Source: Proteobacteria bacterium UBA6920 (GTDB lineage Bacteria > Pseudomonadota > Gammaproteobacteria > SG8-11). From it: a stretch of DNA of 7,210 bases. The stretch covers positions 1 to 7,210 of the forward strand of contig DKAS01000176.1 of NCBI GenBank assembly GCA_002448875.1, written 5' to 3'. The notes under the pieces were generated by a model, which saw nothing but the letters and a program-made list of their open reading frames with translations, ran no database searches and was not told the origin of the DNA. The translations under genes and the position numbers were made by a program. This document shows, piece after piece, positions 1 to 5,979 of the stretch; position 1 is the stretch's first letter, and the number at the start of each line of letters is the position of its first letter.

Positions 1-418
1 TCTCGCCGACGCGGTCCTTGAATTCCTCGTACTGGCGCTCGCGCTCGGCCTCGCGGACCTTCTGCACGATTACCTGCTTGGCGGTCTGGGCGGCGATGCG
101 GCCGAAAGGAATGGATTCCATGGATTCCTCGATGAATCCGCCGACCTGGGCATCGGCCTGCACGTCCAGCGCATCCATCATGCGGATCTGACGATCGGGA
201 AATTCCATCGCCACGTCGTCGGCGACGATTTCCCAGCGGCGGAAAGTCGAGCTTTCGCCGGTTTTACGATCCAGGCTTACGCGTACGTCGATATCCAGTT
301 CATGTTTCTTCTTGGTCGCGGTGGCCAAAGCTGCCTCGATGGCTTCGAAGATGACATCCTTGGCGACGCCTTTTTCGTTGGAAACCGCATCCACCACCAT
401 TAACACTTCTTTGTTCAT
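1..418 (-). CDS. nusA: NusA, transcription termination/antitermination factor (N-terminal part, cut by window edge)
   Basis: NusA binds RNA polymerase near the RNA exit channel and promotes pausing, intrinsic termination and, with other Nus factors, antitermination. I translated the minus strand from the ATG at 418 and got 139 open codons running off the window. The protein opens MNKEVLMVVDAVSNEKG and contains ALATATKKKHE, IDVRVSLDRKTGE, TFRRWEIVADD and, near residue 115, QTAKQVIVQKVREAERER. All of these line up with the N-terminal polymerase-binding domain of E. coli NusA. The S1, KH and C-terminal acidic-repeat domains lie outside the window. The gene starts 40 bases after the rimP stop, with a purine-rich AAGAGAGA ahead of the ATG, so it is very likely the second gene of a rimP-nusA-(infB) operon. 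In E. coli NusA represses its own operon, which gives weight to the terminator-like hairpins in the leader at 930-1071. Identity is near certain; only the 3' end is missing. Confidence 0.97.
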   Translation of the reverse strand, partial: MNKEVLMVVDAVSNEKGVAKDVIFEAIEAALATATKKKHELDIDVRVSLDRKTGESSTFRRWEIVADDVAMEFPDRQIRMMDALDVQADAQVGGFIEESMESIPFGRIAAQTAKQVIVQKVREAERERQYEEFKDRVGE

Positions 419-458
419 CGTCGTATCTCTCTTACCTTACTTGCACGTTACCGTCCGG

Positions 459-917
459 TCATGTGAATTCCGGCACCAAATTCGCTCTGTCTATCATCCG
501 CCAGGCGATGACGATATCGCCTTCCTCGGTGGCCAGCACGATACCGTCCTGCTCCACCGCTTTGATCGCGCCCTTGAACCGGCGCCGTCCCTGCAGATTC
601 TCCCGCAGCAGCAGTTTCACCTGCGCGCCCGCGTACTGGCGGTAATGTTCGGGCGTAAACAGCGGTCGATCCAGGCCGGGCGAGGACACTTCCAGCGTAT
701 ACTGCCCCTGCACGGGATCCTCCACATCCAGCACTCCGCTGACCTGGTGGCTGACGCGCGCGCAATCATCAACATTGATGCCGCCTTCGCGATCGATATA
801 GATGCGCAGCAAACCGCCGCGGCCGCCGCTGCGGTACTCGATACCCACCAGCGTGAACCCCATGGCCTCTATCACCGGCTGTAGCAGCGCCTGTATGTGA
901 GCCGGAGCCTGCCGCAT
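459..917 (-). CDS. rimP: RimP, 30S ribosomal subunit maturation factor
   Basis: RimP binds free 30S subunits and is needed for late assembly of the small subunit. The 152-residue protein matches the family's usual length of about 150. It has the N-terminal alpha/beta domain (residues about 8-80, with [11 protein letters not shown] at 36-45 and the hallmark [10 protein letters not shown] at 77-86), then an SH3-like beta-barrel C-terminal domain (about 90-150, with RRRFKGAI and GDIVIAW). I chose the ATG at 917 because it follows a strong GAGGTGAGG ribosome binding site and gives the family's N-terminus. The same frame stays open to an ATG at 977, but that extension would cover a terminator hairpin and has no properly spaced ribosome site. 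First gene of the rimP-nusA operon. The metY tRNA gene that precedes rimP in E. coli is absent here. Confidence 0.97.
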   Translation of the reverse strand: MRQAPAHIQALLQPVIEAMGFTLVGIEYRSGGRGGLLRIYIDREGGINVDDCARVSHQVSGVLDVEDPVQGQYTLEVSSPGLDRPLFTPEHYRQYAGAQVKLLLRENLQGRRRFKGAIKAVEQDGIVLATEEGDIVIAWRMIDRANLVPEFT

Positions 918-920
918 TTT

Positions 921-929
921 CCTCACCTC
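921..929 (-). promoter_or_regulatory. rimP ribosome binding site
   Basis: Read on the minus strand, GAGGTGAGG ends three bases before the ATG at 917, and its AGGTGA core is well spaced from that ATG. This decides the rimP start. It lies directly after the U tract of the hairpin at 930-957, so termination there would release RNA just before this site. Confidence 0.8.
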
Positions 930-957
930 AAAAAACAAAAAATGGGCGCGAGGCCCA
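930..957 (-). terminator. Terminator-like hairpin in the rimP leader (possible attenuator)
   Basis: On the minus strand TGGGC-CTCGC-GCCCA forms a 5 bp GC-rich stem with a 5-base loop (943-957), followed at once by six T, one G and six T (930-942). This is the form of an intrinsic terminator, but it sits inside the 5' leader of rimP-nusA and ends at the ribosome binding site. A terminator-bearing rimP leader has been described as a putative attenuator in proteobacteria; I infer that this is the same kind of element. The stem is short, so partial read-through would be expected. Confidence 0.65.
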
Positions 958-1046
958 CTTCTCCTGAACAACAACATCCTCTGCTTGCGATACCGGGCAA
1001 ACCCTGGAGAACCCGGCCTGGCCGGCCCTCCCGTCCGAAGAGCTAC

Positions 1047-1071
1047 AAAAAAACCCCATAACCGGGGTTTT
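1047..1071 (-). terminator. Strong intrinsic terminator hairpin, first in the rimP leader
   Basis: AAAACCCC (1050-1057) and GGGGTTTT (1064-1071) form a perfect 8 bp stem with a 6-base loop. On the minus strand the stem is followed by an unbroken run of T (seven T at 1047-1053, four of them in the stem). On the plus strand the tail is TTTTATTATTT, so it could work both ways but looks better on the minus strand. It lies about 45-65 bases downstream of the likely rimP promoter start. Full-strength termination would leave only a short RNA, so it is either an attenuator under control or a barrier to transcription coming from elsewhere. Confidence 0.7.
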
Positions 1072-1104
1072 ATTATTTCGGACTGTCGCCCTATCGCACC
1101 TTCC

Positions 1105-1134
1105 TTGGTGGCGAAGCTTATTATAAGGTATTAC
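1105..1134 (+). promoter_or_regulatory. Candidate promoter for nudJ
   Basis: On the plus strand TTGGTG (1105-1110) and TATTAC (1129-1134) are 18 bases apart, and the region is A/T rich. The match is moderate only. It overlaps the -10 box of the divergent rimP promoter, so the two would compete for polymerase. An inverted repeat GTTGAA/TTCAAC (1149-1154, 1177-1182) lies between it and the nudJ ribosome site; I cannot assign it a role. A second weak possibility is TTGAAG at 1150 with TAAATT at 1171. Confidence 0.3.
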
Positions 1135-1147
1135 TCAATAAATTCAA
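1120..1147 (-). promoter_or_regulatory. Sigma-70 promoter for rimP-nusA
   Basis: On the minus strand TTGAAT (1142-1147) and a perfect TATAAT (1120-1125) are separated by 16 bases. The start point should fall near 1113, giving a leader of about 195 bases before the rimP ATG, with both hairpins inside it. It is the best promoter match in the window and lies back to back with the nudJ upstream region. Confidence 0.65.
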
Positions 1148-1197
1148 TGTTGAAGTGCAAATCTCATCGATAAATTTTCAACTCCGAGGAACCCACC

Positions 1198-1644
1198 ATG
1201 ACCTGGCACCCCCACCTGACCGTAGCCACCATAGTCGAACGTGACGGTAAATTTCTTCTGGTGGAAGAAAAGGATGGCGATCGCCAGGTGTTCAATCAAC
1301 CGGCCGGCCACGTGGAATCCGGCGAATCCCTGGTGATGGCCGCGGTGCGCGAAACCCGCGAGGAAACCGGCTGGCTGGTCACGCCCCTGGCCATTATCGG
1401 CCTTTACTACTGGCTTAATCCACATAATAATAAGACCTTTTTTCGAACCCTGTTCCATGCCCGGGCCGAAAGCCAGGACACGACCGCACCCCTGGATCCC
1501 GATATTGTGGCCACCCACTGGCTGAGCTGGCCGCAGATCCAGCTATTGGAAACCAGGCTGCGCAGCCCCATGGTCATGGCGGGGATCCGCGATTTTCTCG
1601 CGGGCAAACGCCATCCATTGCAATTATTGGTGACATTACCCTGA
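1198..1644 (+). CDS. nudJ: NudJ-type Nudix phosphatase
   Basis: Nudix hydrolases cleave nucleoside diphosphates linked to another group. E. coli NudJ (YmfB) releases phosphate from nucleoside tri- and diphosphates and converts hydroxymethylpyrimidine pyrophosphate and thiamine pyrophosphate to the monophosphates. This 148-residue cytoplasmic protein has a complete Nudix box at residues 37-59: G37, E43, then R51-E52-T53-R54-E55-E56-T57-G58-W59, with the metal-binding glutamates present. It also has the NudJ-like start [21 protein letters not shown], the QPAGHVE stretch and the LRSPMV and HPL segments near the C-terminus, and is close in length to E. coli NudJ (153). The ATG at 1198 follows CGAGGA with a 7-base gap. 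It is upstream of mnmA and hflD as in E. coli, which supports the NudJ assignment over other Nudix families. The exact substrate is inferred from family. Confidence 0.93.
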   Translation: MTWHPHLTVATIVERDGKFLLVEEKDGDRQVFNQPAGHVESGESLVMAAVRETREETGWLVTPLAIIGLYYWLNPHNNKTFFRTLFHARAESQDTTAPLDPDIVATHWLSWPQIQLLETRLRSPMVMAGIRDFLAGKRHPLQLLVTLP

Positions 1645-1670
1645 AATTTTGCAGCCACTTCAGGTAAAAT
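1642..1670 (+). promoter_or_regulatory. Candidate promoter for mnmA
   Basis: TAAAAT (1665-1670) is a good -10 match. A weak -35, TGAAAT (1642-1647), lies 17 bases upstream and overlaps the nudJ stop codon. Transcription would start near 1677, about 23 bases before the mnmA ATG. The -10 motif with its following GCC resembles the boxes ahead of the two methyltransferase genes. An imperfectly placed inverted repeat CCTGAA/TTCAGG (1640-1645, 1659-1664) overlaps it, with no T run behind, so I do not call a terminator. Confidence 0.35.
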
Positions 1671-1699
1671 GCCTTGTTTTTACTCTCATTGTCTACTGT

Positions 1700-2821
1700 A
1701 TGCATAGCGTCGCCAGCAACCCGCCCCCGCCCCGGCAACAGCCGCGGGAAAAAGTCGTAGTCGGCCTGTCCGGCGGCGTCGATTCGTCGGTCGCAGCCCA
1801 GTTGCTGCGCGGCCAGTACGATGTCACCGCCCTGTTCATGAAAAACTGGGACGAGGACGACCGCGACGGCCATTGCAGCGCCGCTCAGGATCTGGGCGAC
1901 GCCCGCAGCGTCGCCGAACACCTGGGTCTGCCGCTGGTGACGCGCAATTTCGCCGCCGAATACTGGGACAGCGTTTTCAGTCACTGCCTGGAGGAGTTCC
2001 GCCGCGGCCGCACGCCCAATCCCGACATCCTGTGCAACCGGGAAATCAAGTTCAAGGTGTTTCTCGATCAGGCACTGGAACTGGGGGCCCGCTACATCGC
2101 CACCGGCCACTACGCCCGCCGGCTGGCCGGCGCCGACGGCTGGCAGTTGGCCAAGGCCCGCGACGTCAATAAGGATCAAAGCTATTTTCTCTATACCCTG
2201 GGTCAGCAGCAGCTGGAGCACTGCCTGTTTCCGCTGGGCGAATTGCACAAGGACGAGGTGCGCCAGTTGGCGCAGCAGGCCGGGCTGGTCACCCACGGCA
2301 AGAAAGACAGCACCGGCATCTGCTTCATCGGCGAACGCAATTTCAAACCCTTTCTGATGCGTTACCTGCCGGCGCAGCCGGGACCGATCCAGACGCCGGA
2401 GGGTAAAGTCATCGGCCGGCACGATGGCCTGATGTACCATACCCTGGGCCAGCGCAAGGGCCTGGGCATAGGGGGATTGAAGGACGCGACCGAATCGGCC
2501 TGGTACGTGGTGGCCAAGGATCTGACCGCCAACGCCCTGATCGTCGCCCAGGGACACGACCATCCGCTGCTGTTCAGCCGCCGGCTGCGTGCCGTGGATC
2601 TCAGCTGGGTCGCCGGCCGAGCACCCGAGCTGCCCCTGGCCTGCCATTGCAAGACCCGCTATCGGCAGCCAAACCAGGCATGCACCATCACCGCCATCGA
2701 CGACGGTGTCGCCAGCGTCGAATTCAGTCGGCCGCAACGCGCCGTCACCCTGGGACAGTCGGTGGTTTTTTACGCCGGTGAAATCTGCCTGGGCGGCGGC
2801 ATTATCGACGCCAGCGACTAA
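1700..2821 (+). CDS. mnmA: MnmA, tRNA-specific 2-thiouridylase
   Basis: MnmA activates C2 of the wobble uridine U34 of tRNA Lys, Glu and Gln with ATP and transfers sulfur from the IscS-Tus relay to make 2-thiouridine. The 373-residue protein compares with 368 in E. coli. Visible features: PP-loop ATP site SGGVDSS (24-30), FMKNWDEDD (46-54), NFAAEYWD (83-90), [10 protein letters not shown] with the first catalytic cysteine C112, the GHY stretch at 136-138, [11 protein letters not shown] (157-167), TGICFIGER with the second, sulfur-carrying cysteine C208, and the C-terminal barrel region ending in [11 protein letters not shown] chose the ATG at 1700: it gives a short tail before the PP-loop as in relatives. 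A TTG at 1649 in the same frame would add 17 unrelated residues across the likely promoter. There is no clear ribosome binding site before 1700, which is unusual. hflD follows after 12 bases, so the two are co-transcribed. Confidence 0.96.
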   Translation: MHSVASNPPPPRQQPREKVVVGLSGGVDSSVAAQLLRGQYDVTALFMKNWDEDDRDGHCSAAQDLGDARSVAEHLGLPLVTRNFAAEYWDSVFSHCLEEFRRGRTPNPDILCNREIKFKVFLDQALELGARYIATGHYARRLAGADGWQLAKARDVNKDQSYFLYTLGQQQLEHCLFPLGELHKDEVRQLAQQAGLVTHGKKDSTGICFIGERNFKPFLMRYLPAQPGPIQTPEGKVIGRHDGLMYHTLGQRKGLGIGGLKDATESAWYVVAKDLTANALIVAQGHDHPLLFSRRLRAVDLSWVAGRAPELPLACHCKTRYRQPNQACTITAIDDGVASVEFSRPQRAVTLGQSVVFYAGEICLGGGIIDASD

Positions 2822-2833
2822 GGCGAGGCAACG

Positions 2834-3463
2834 ATGAAACACAGCTTGCACGACCGCACCCTGGGCCTGGCCGGAACCTTTCAAGCGGCGTACCTGGTAC
2901 ATCAGATCGCCACCCAGGGCATGACCGACAACGCGGCCCTGGAGGCCAGTATCAACAGCATTTTCAAGATCGACGCCGCCTCGGTAACGGAGGTGTACGG
3001 TGACATCAATGGCGTCATCACCGGCCTGTCGGTGATGAAGCGCCAGCTGAACGCCGATCGCCACCGTTACGACATGCAAATCACCCAGTACGTGGTGGCG
3101 CTGCTGCACCTGGCGAAGAAGCTGCGGCAGCAACCGGCCATGTTGCAGAAAATCGCCGACGGCATCAACGGCGCCGGCGAACAGGTCAAGGTATTTCACA
3201 GCACCCACGAAAACGTGCTGGCGCGCCTGGCCGATATTTACCAGAATACCGTCAGCACCATCCCCCCCAAGATTCTGGTGCAGGGGCAGCACGGTCACCT
3301 GTCCAACCCGGCCAACGCCAACAAGGTCAGGGCGGTGCTGCTGGCAGGCATACGCTCCGCCGTGCTCTGGCTGCAATGCGGCGGCGCCCGCTGGCAGGTG
3401 CTGTTCCAGCGCAAGGCCTATGTCACGGAAACCGTGCGTATACTTGCCTTATTACGCCATTAA
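2834..3463 (+). CDS. hflD: HflD, membrane-associated lysogenization regulator homolog
   Basis: In E. coli HflD (YcfC) is a peripheral inner-membrane protein that binds phage lambda CII and helps its degradation, favouring lytic growth. Its normal cellular job is not established. The 209-residue product (213 in E. coli) is all-helical in character. Family landmarks are the N-terminal TLGLAGTFQAAYLVHQIA (9-26), the SINSIF patch (39-44), the Y-and-L-rich helix YVVALLHLAKKL (86-97), and the best conserved C-terminal block KVRAVLLAGIRSAVLWLQ (164-181), with GG-R shortly after. There is no signal peptide or clear transmembrane segment. The ATG follows GGCGAGG, 12 bases after the mnmA stop. The order nudJ-mnmA-hflD is as in E. 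coli, but purB does not follow. The match is good over the whole length. Confidence 0.95.
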   Translation: MKHSLHDRTLGLAGTFQAAYLVHQIATQGMTDNAALEASINSIFKIDAASVTEVYGDINGVITGLSVMKRQLNADRHRYDMQITQYVVALLHLAKKLRQQPAMLQKIADGINGAGEQVKVFHSTHENVLARLADIYQNTVSTIPPKILVQGQHGHLSNPANANKVRAVLLAGIRSAVLWLQCGGARWQVLFQRKAYVTETVRILALLRH

Positions 3464-3479
3464 CGCCCCGCAGCCCTGG

Positions 3480-3508
3480 TTCACCACCGGCAGCGGCTGG
3501 TGTAAAAT
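3480..3508 (+). promoter_or_regulatory. Promoter for the methyltransferase gene after hflD
   Basis: TTCACC (3480-3485) and TAAAAT (3503-3508) are exactly 17 bases apart in the gap after the hflD stop. The start point should be near 3515, leaving a leader of about 34 bases with GAAGTAGG ahead of the ATG at 3549. This suggests that the methyltransferase can be expressed separately from mnmA-hflD. No terminator with a T run is seen between hflD and this promoter, so read-through is also possible. Confidence 0.5.
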
Positions 3509-3548
3509 CCGGCACAGCACAACCGTACAAGAAGTAGGTAAGCCGTAC

Positions 3549-4418
3549 ATGACAAGCGACAAGATGGACAGTAAAGAACTGGGATTGGTCCTGGGCCAGC
3601 AATTACTGGGTGTGGACGACCTGCACTACGGATTGTGGGAAAGCGATCTGGAACTGAATTTCAGCAATGTCACCCATGCCCAGCAGCGTTATACGGAAAA
3701 ACTGCTGTCCGCCTTCCCCCCGCCGGACCGCCCGGTCAGGGTGCTGGACATCGGCTGCGGCACCGGCCATATCCTGGCGCAGTTGCTCGATCGCGGCTAC
3801 CTGGCCGACGGCGTCATCCCGGCACCGGGGTTGAGCAAGCTGGTAAAACAGCGCCTGGCGGCCCACCCCGGCAACGGCAGCCGCGTGTTCGAATGCACCT
3901 TCGAGGAATTTCCCGTCGCCGACTACCGCGCCCACTACGACGTGGCGCTGTTCAGCGAAAGCTTTCAATATATTCCCCTGCGCGAATCCCTGCCGCGGCT
4001 CGAACAGATCCTCAAACCTGGTGGCGTGGTGGTGATATGCGACTTCTTCAAGACCGAGCACCACAAGGACGGCCGACCCGGCGACCGCAGCTTCGGCGGC
4101 GGCCACCGCCTGCAGAATTTTTATGAAGCCTTGCACGACAGCGGCCTGCGGCTGGAAGTCGACCAGGACATCACCAAACAGGTCAGCCCCAATATCGCCC
4201 TGCTCAACGATTTCCTGATGTTCAAGGTCAAGCCGGTCAGTGAAACCCTGGGCCGCTTCCTGCAGAGCAACTATCCAAAATCCTACTGGCTGGCAAGCAA
4301 GCTGCTGCGCAAGAAGATCGATCGTATGAACTACAAGTATTTTTCCGGCCACCGCAGCGCCGAAGTGTTCGAGCGTTACAAGAGCTACCGCTTCATCGTC
4401 TGCCGCCTGCCGGCCTGA
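3549..4418 (+). CDS. Class I SAM-dependent methyltransferase, substrate unknown
   Basis: The 289-residue product has a Rossmann-fold methyltransferase core: motif I VLDIGCGTG (65-73), the strand-4 segment YDVALFSESFQYI (130-142) and LKPGGVVVICDFF (155-167). Before the core is LGQQLLGVDDLHYGLW (15-30); an HYG-W stretch of this kind is seen in small-molecule methyltransferases of the tocopherol/sterol type. After it comes a lysine- and arginine-rich tail (about 226-289) that could contact a membrane or an anionic substrate; this is inference. Odd point: where most relatives have an acidic residue after strand beta-2 to hold the SAM ribose (GVD), this protein reads DGVIPAPGLSK (87-97). I chose the ATG at 3549 because it lies downstream of a good promoter and behind GAAGTAGG. 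A longer frame from 3420 would overlap hflD and the promoter. It ends one base from the radA stop, tail to tail. It sits where purB lies in E. coli. Fold certain, function unknown. Confidence 0.88.
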   Translation: MTSDKMDSKELGLVLGQQLLGVDDLHYGLWESDLELNFSNVTHAQQRYTEKLLSAFPPPDRPVRVLDIGCGTGHILAQLLDRGYLADGVIPAPGLSKLVKQRLAAHPGNGSRVFECTFEEFPVADYRAHYDVALFSESFQYIPLRESLPRLEQILKPGGVVVICDFFKTEHHKDGRPGDRSFGGGHRLQNFYEALHDSGLRLEVDQDITKQVSPNIALLNDFLMFKVKPVSETLGRFLQSNYPKSYWLASKLLRKKIDRMNYKYFSGHRSAEVFERYKSYRFIVCRLPA

Positions 4419-4419
4419 G

Positions 4420-5784
4420 TCACCAGATCAGCTCCAGCGCCTCGCCCAGGCGCTGCACCGCCAGCACCTCCAGACCTTCGACCCGGGTCTGTTTGCCGGC
4501 GTTGGCCGCCGGCACAATGGCGCGGCTGAACCCATGCTTGGCCGCTTCCTTCAGGCGGTCCGCCCCGCCCTGCACCGGACGTACTTCCCCGGCCAGGCCC
4601 ACCTCCCCGAACAGCACCAGCCCGTGCTGCAGGGAGCGATTGCGCATGCTGGACAGCACCGCGCTCAACACCGCCAGATCGGCGCCGGTTTCCGTCACCC
4701 GCATGCCGCCGACCACGTTGACGAACACGTCCTGATCGAAGGTGGTAACGTGGGCATGGCGGTGCAGTACCGCCAGCAGCATCGCCAGCCGGTTCTGCTC
4801 CAGCCCCAGGGTGACGCGCCGCGGGTTGGCCAGATGGCTTTCGTCCACCAGCGCCTGCACCTCCACCAACAACGGTCGGCTACCCTCGCGGGTGACGAGG
4901 ATGGTGCTGCCGGGGATAGGCTGCTGGTGGCGGGAGAGAAAAATCGCCGACGGATTGCTGACCACCTTCAAGCCGCCTTCCAGCATGGCGAACACGCCCA
5001 GCTCGTTGACCGCGCCGAAACGATTTTTGACCGCGCGCAGCATGCGGTATTGACTGCTGGCGTCGCCTTCGAAATACAGCACCGTATCCACCATGTGCTC
5101 CAGCACCCGCGGCCCGGCCAGCGCCCCCTCTTTGGTGACATGGCCGACGATGAACAGCGAGGTGCCCGATTGCTTGGCGTAACGCACCAGCATGGCGGTG
5201 CTTTCGCGCAACTGGCTGACGCTGCCCGGGGCGCTGGACAGAGCGTCGGTGTAGACCGTCTGGATGGAATCGATGACCAGCACCTGCGGCCGGGTCTGCT
5301 GCAGCAGGTCGAGAATGCGCTCCACGTGCGTTTCCGTCACCAGCTTCATCGGCACCTGATCCAGCCCCAGGCGGGTCGCCCGCAGCCGCACCTGCTGCAA
5401 GGACTCCTCGCCGGTGACATACAGGGTGGATACCTGCTGGCTGATGGCGGCCAGCATCTGTAATAACAGCGTGGATTTACCGATGCCCGGGTCGCCGCCT
5501 ATCATGGTCACCGAACCGACGACGATGCCCCCGCCCAGCACCCGGTCCAGCTCCGCCAGGCCGGAAACGACGCGCGCCTCGTGGCCCGCGGGGATGTCCT
5601 CCAGGGCATAGACTTCGCTGACCTGGCCGCTGTAACCCGGCGAGCGCTGGCCGCCGCGAATCTCAATGGCGCGGCTTTCCTCCAGGGTGTTCCAGCCGCC
5701 GCAATCCGCGCACTGCCCTACCCATTTGCTGTGGCGGGCGCCGCAGGCATTGCACACATAAACGCTTTTGTCAGACTTGGCCAC
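4420..5784 (-). CDS. radA: RadA (Sms), DNA repair and recombination ATPase
   Basis: RadA is a RecA-related, DnaB-like helicase that drives branch migration of recombination intermediates with RecA. The 454-residue product fits the usual 450-460. In order: a four-cysteine zinc finger (C11-C14 and C25-C28), an ATPase core with Walker A GGDPGIGKST (96-105), TGEES (124-128), Walker B VLVIDSIQT (168-176), the RadA-specific KNRFG (253-257), and a C-terminal Lon-like domain (about 275-454) that has a structural rather than proteolytic role in RadA. I chose the GTG at 5784: it gives the family's short lead into the zinc finger (MAKSDKSVYVCNACG), follows GGGGA with a 5-base gap, and lies just behind an extended -10 box. 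The only in-frame ATG upstream, at 5868, would add 28 unrelated residues and lies before that promoter. Convergent with the preceding methyltransferase. Confidence 0.97.
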   Translation of the reverse strand: MAKSDKSVYVCNACGARHSKWVGQCADCGGWNTLEESRAIEIRGGQRSPGYSGQVSEVYALEDIPAGHEARVVSGLAELDRVLGGGIVVGSVTMIGGDPGIGKSTLLLQMLAAISQQVSTLYVTGEESLQQVRLRATRLGLDQVPMKLVTETHVERILDLLQQTRPQVLVIDSIQTVYTDALSSAPGSVSQLRESTAMLVRYAKQSGTSLFIVGHVTKEGALAGPRVLEHMVDTVLYFEGDASSQYRMLRAVKNRFGAVNELGVFAMLEGGLKVVSNPSAIFLSRHQQPIPGSTILVTREGSRPLLVEVQALVDESHLANPRRVTLGLEQNRLAMLLAVLHRHAHVTTFDQDVFVNVVGGMRVTETGADLAVLSAVLSSMRNRSLQHGLVLFGEVGLAGEVRPVQGGADRLKEAAKHGFSRAIVPAANAGKQTRVEGLEVLAVQRLGEALELIW

Positions 5785-5789
5785 ACCGG

Positions 5790-5794
5790 TCCCC
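5790..5794 (-). promoter_or_regulatory. radA ribosome binding site
   Basis: GGGGA on the minus strand lies 5 bases before the GTG at 5784. It is a partial Shine-Dalgarno match, but its spacing supports the GTG start over the ATG at 5868. Confidence 0.5.
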
Positions 5795-5811
5795 GATCGT
5801 TGTCCTGGGTC

Positions 5812-5820
5812 ATCATACCA
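5812..5820 (-). promoter_or_regulatory. Extended -10 promoter for radA
   Basis: On the minus strand TGGTATGAT combines the TGn extension (5818-5820) with TATGAT (5812-5817), a five-of-six match to TATAAT. No convincing -35 is seen, which is common for extended -10 promoters. The start would be near 5805, about 20 bases ahead of the GTG start codon. Between this box and the divergent UbiE-like promoter (about 5821-5942) I see no gene and no further site. Confidence 0.5.
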
Positions 5821-5942
5821 CCGGTGCGCGTCCGCCAGGGCGGCACCATCCGGCGGGCACACCGCCAACCAATCGACACCTGTGAGCTGGGGGGCGGCGC
5901 GGGTGGTGAAATCGACGCCAGCGCCGGCATGACGGAAAAATT

Positions 5943-5972
5943 TTAGGTTTCCCGCCGGTCATCTGCTAAAAT
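5943..5972 (+). promoter_or_regulatory. Candidate promoter for the UbiE-like gene, possibly giving leaderless mRNA
   Basis: TAAAAT (5967-5972) is a good -10 box. The -35 is poor (TTAGGT at 5943-5948, 18 bases away), although the stretch upstream is A/T rich. Only 7 bases separate the -10 box from the ATG at 5980, so transcription would begin at or next to the start codon. No Shine-Dalgarno sequence is present in those 7 bases (CGCCGCC). Confidence 0.45.
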
Positions 5973-5979
5973 CGCCGCC

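Noticed and set aside
312..884. Plus-strand frame opposite nusA and rimP
   Set aside because: Antisense shadow of two conserved genes; no domain or ribosome site supports it.
923..959. An 11-codon leader frame starting GTG at about 958 and ending TGA inside the rimP ribosome site
   Set aside because: It would couple translation to the hairpin neatly, but the AGGAG ahead of the GTG is only two bases away, the peptide shows no regulatory codon run, and such short frames arise by chance.
918..977. In-frame N-terminal extension of RimP from an ATG at 977
   Set aside because: The extension crosses the hairpin and T run at 930-957, its ATG is directly adjacent to AGAGG with no spacing, and family members begin near the ATG at 917, which has a strong ribosome site.
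960..1046. Possible tRNA (metY) in the rimP upstream region
   Set aside because: No T-loop GTTCGA-type sequence, anticodon arm or acceptor pairing is visible; the GC-rich repeats do not form a cloverleaf.
1640..1664. Inverted repeat CCTGAA/TTCAGG after nudJ as a terminator
   Set aside because: Six base pairs around a 13-base loop with no T run directly behind; it also overlaps the likely mnmA promoter.
1574..3376. Minus-strand frame of 600 codons opposite mnmA and hflD
   Set aside because: Antisense of two clearly recognised genes; its glycine-, alanine- and glutamine-rich content is a mirror effect of codon bias.
3420..3548. N-terminal extension of the methyltransferase by 43 residues, overlapping the hflD end
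   Set aside because: It runs through the TTCACC/TAAAAT promoter and its residues do not look like part of a methyltransferase; the ATG at 3549 has a plausible ribosome site.
4534..5463. Long plus-strand frame of 309 codons opposite radA
   Set aside because: It is the antisense of a strongly conserved gene, with His/Gln-rich composition typical of reversed GC-rich coding sequence and no ribosome site or domain.
5581..5946. Plus-strand frame of 121 codons between radA and the UbiE-like gene
   Set aside because: More than half lies antisense to radA, no ribosome site precedes it and the product resembles nothing I know.
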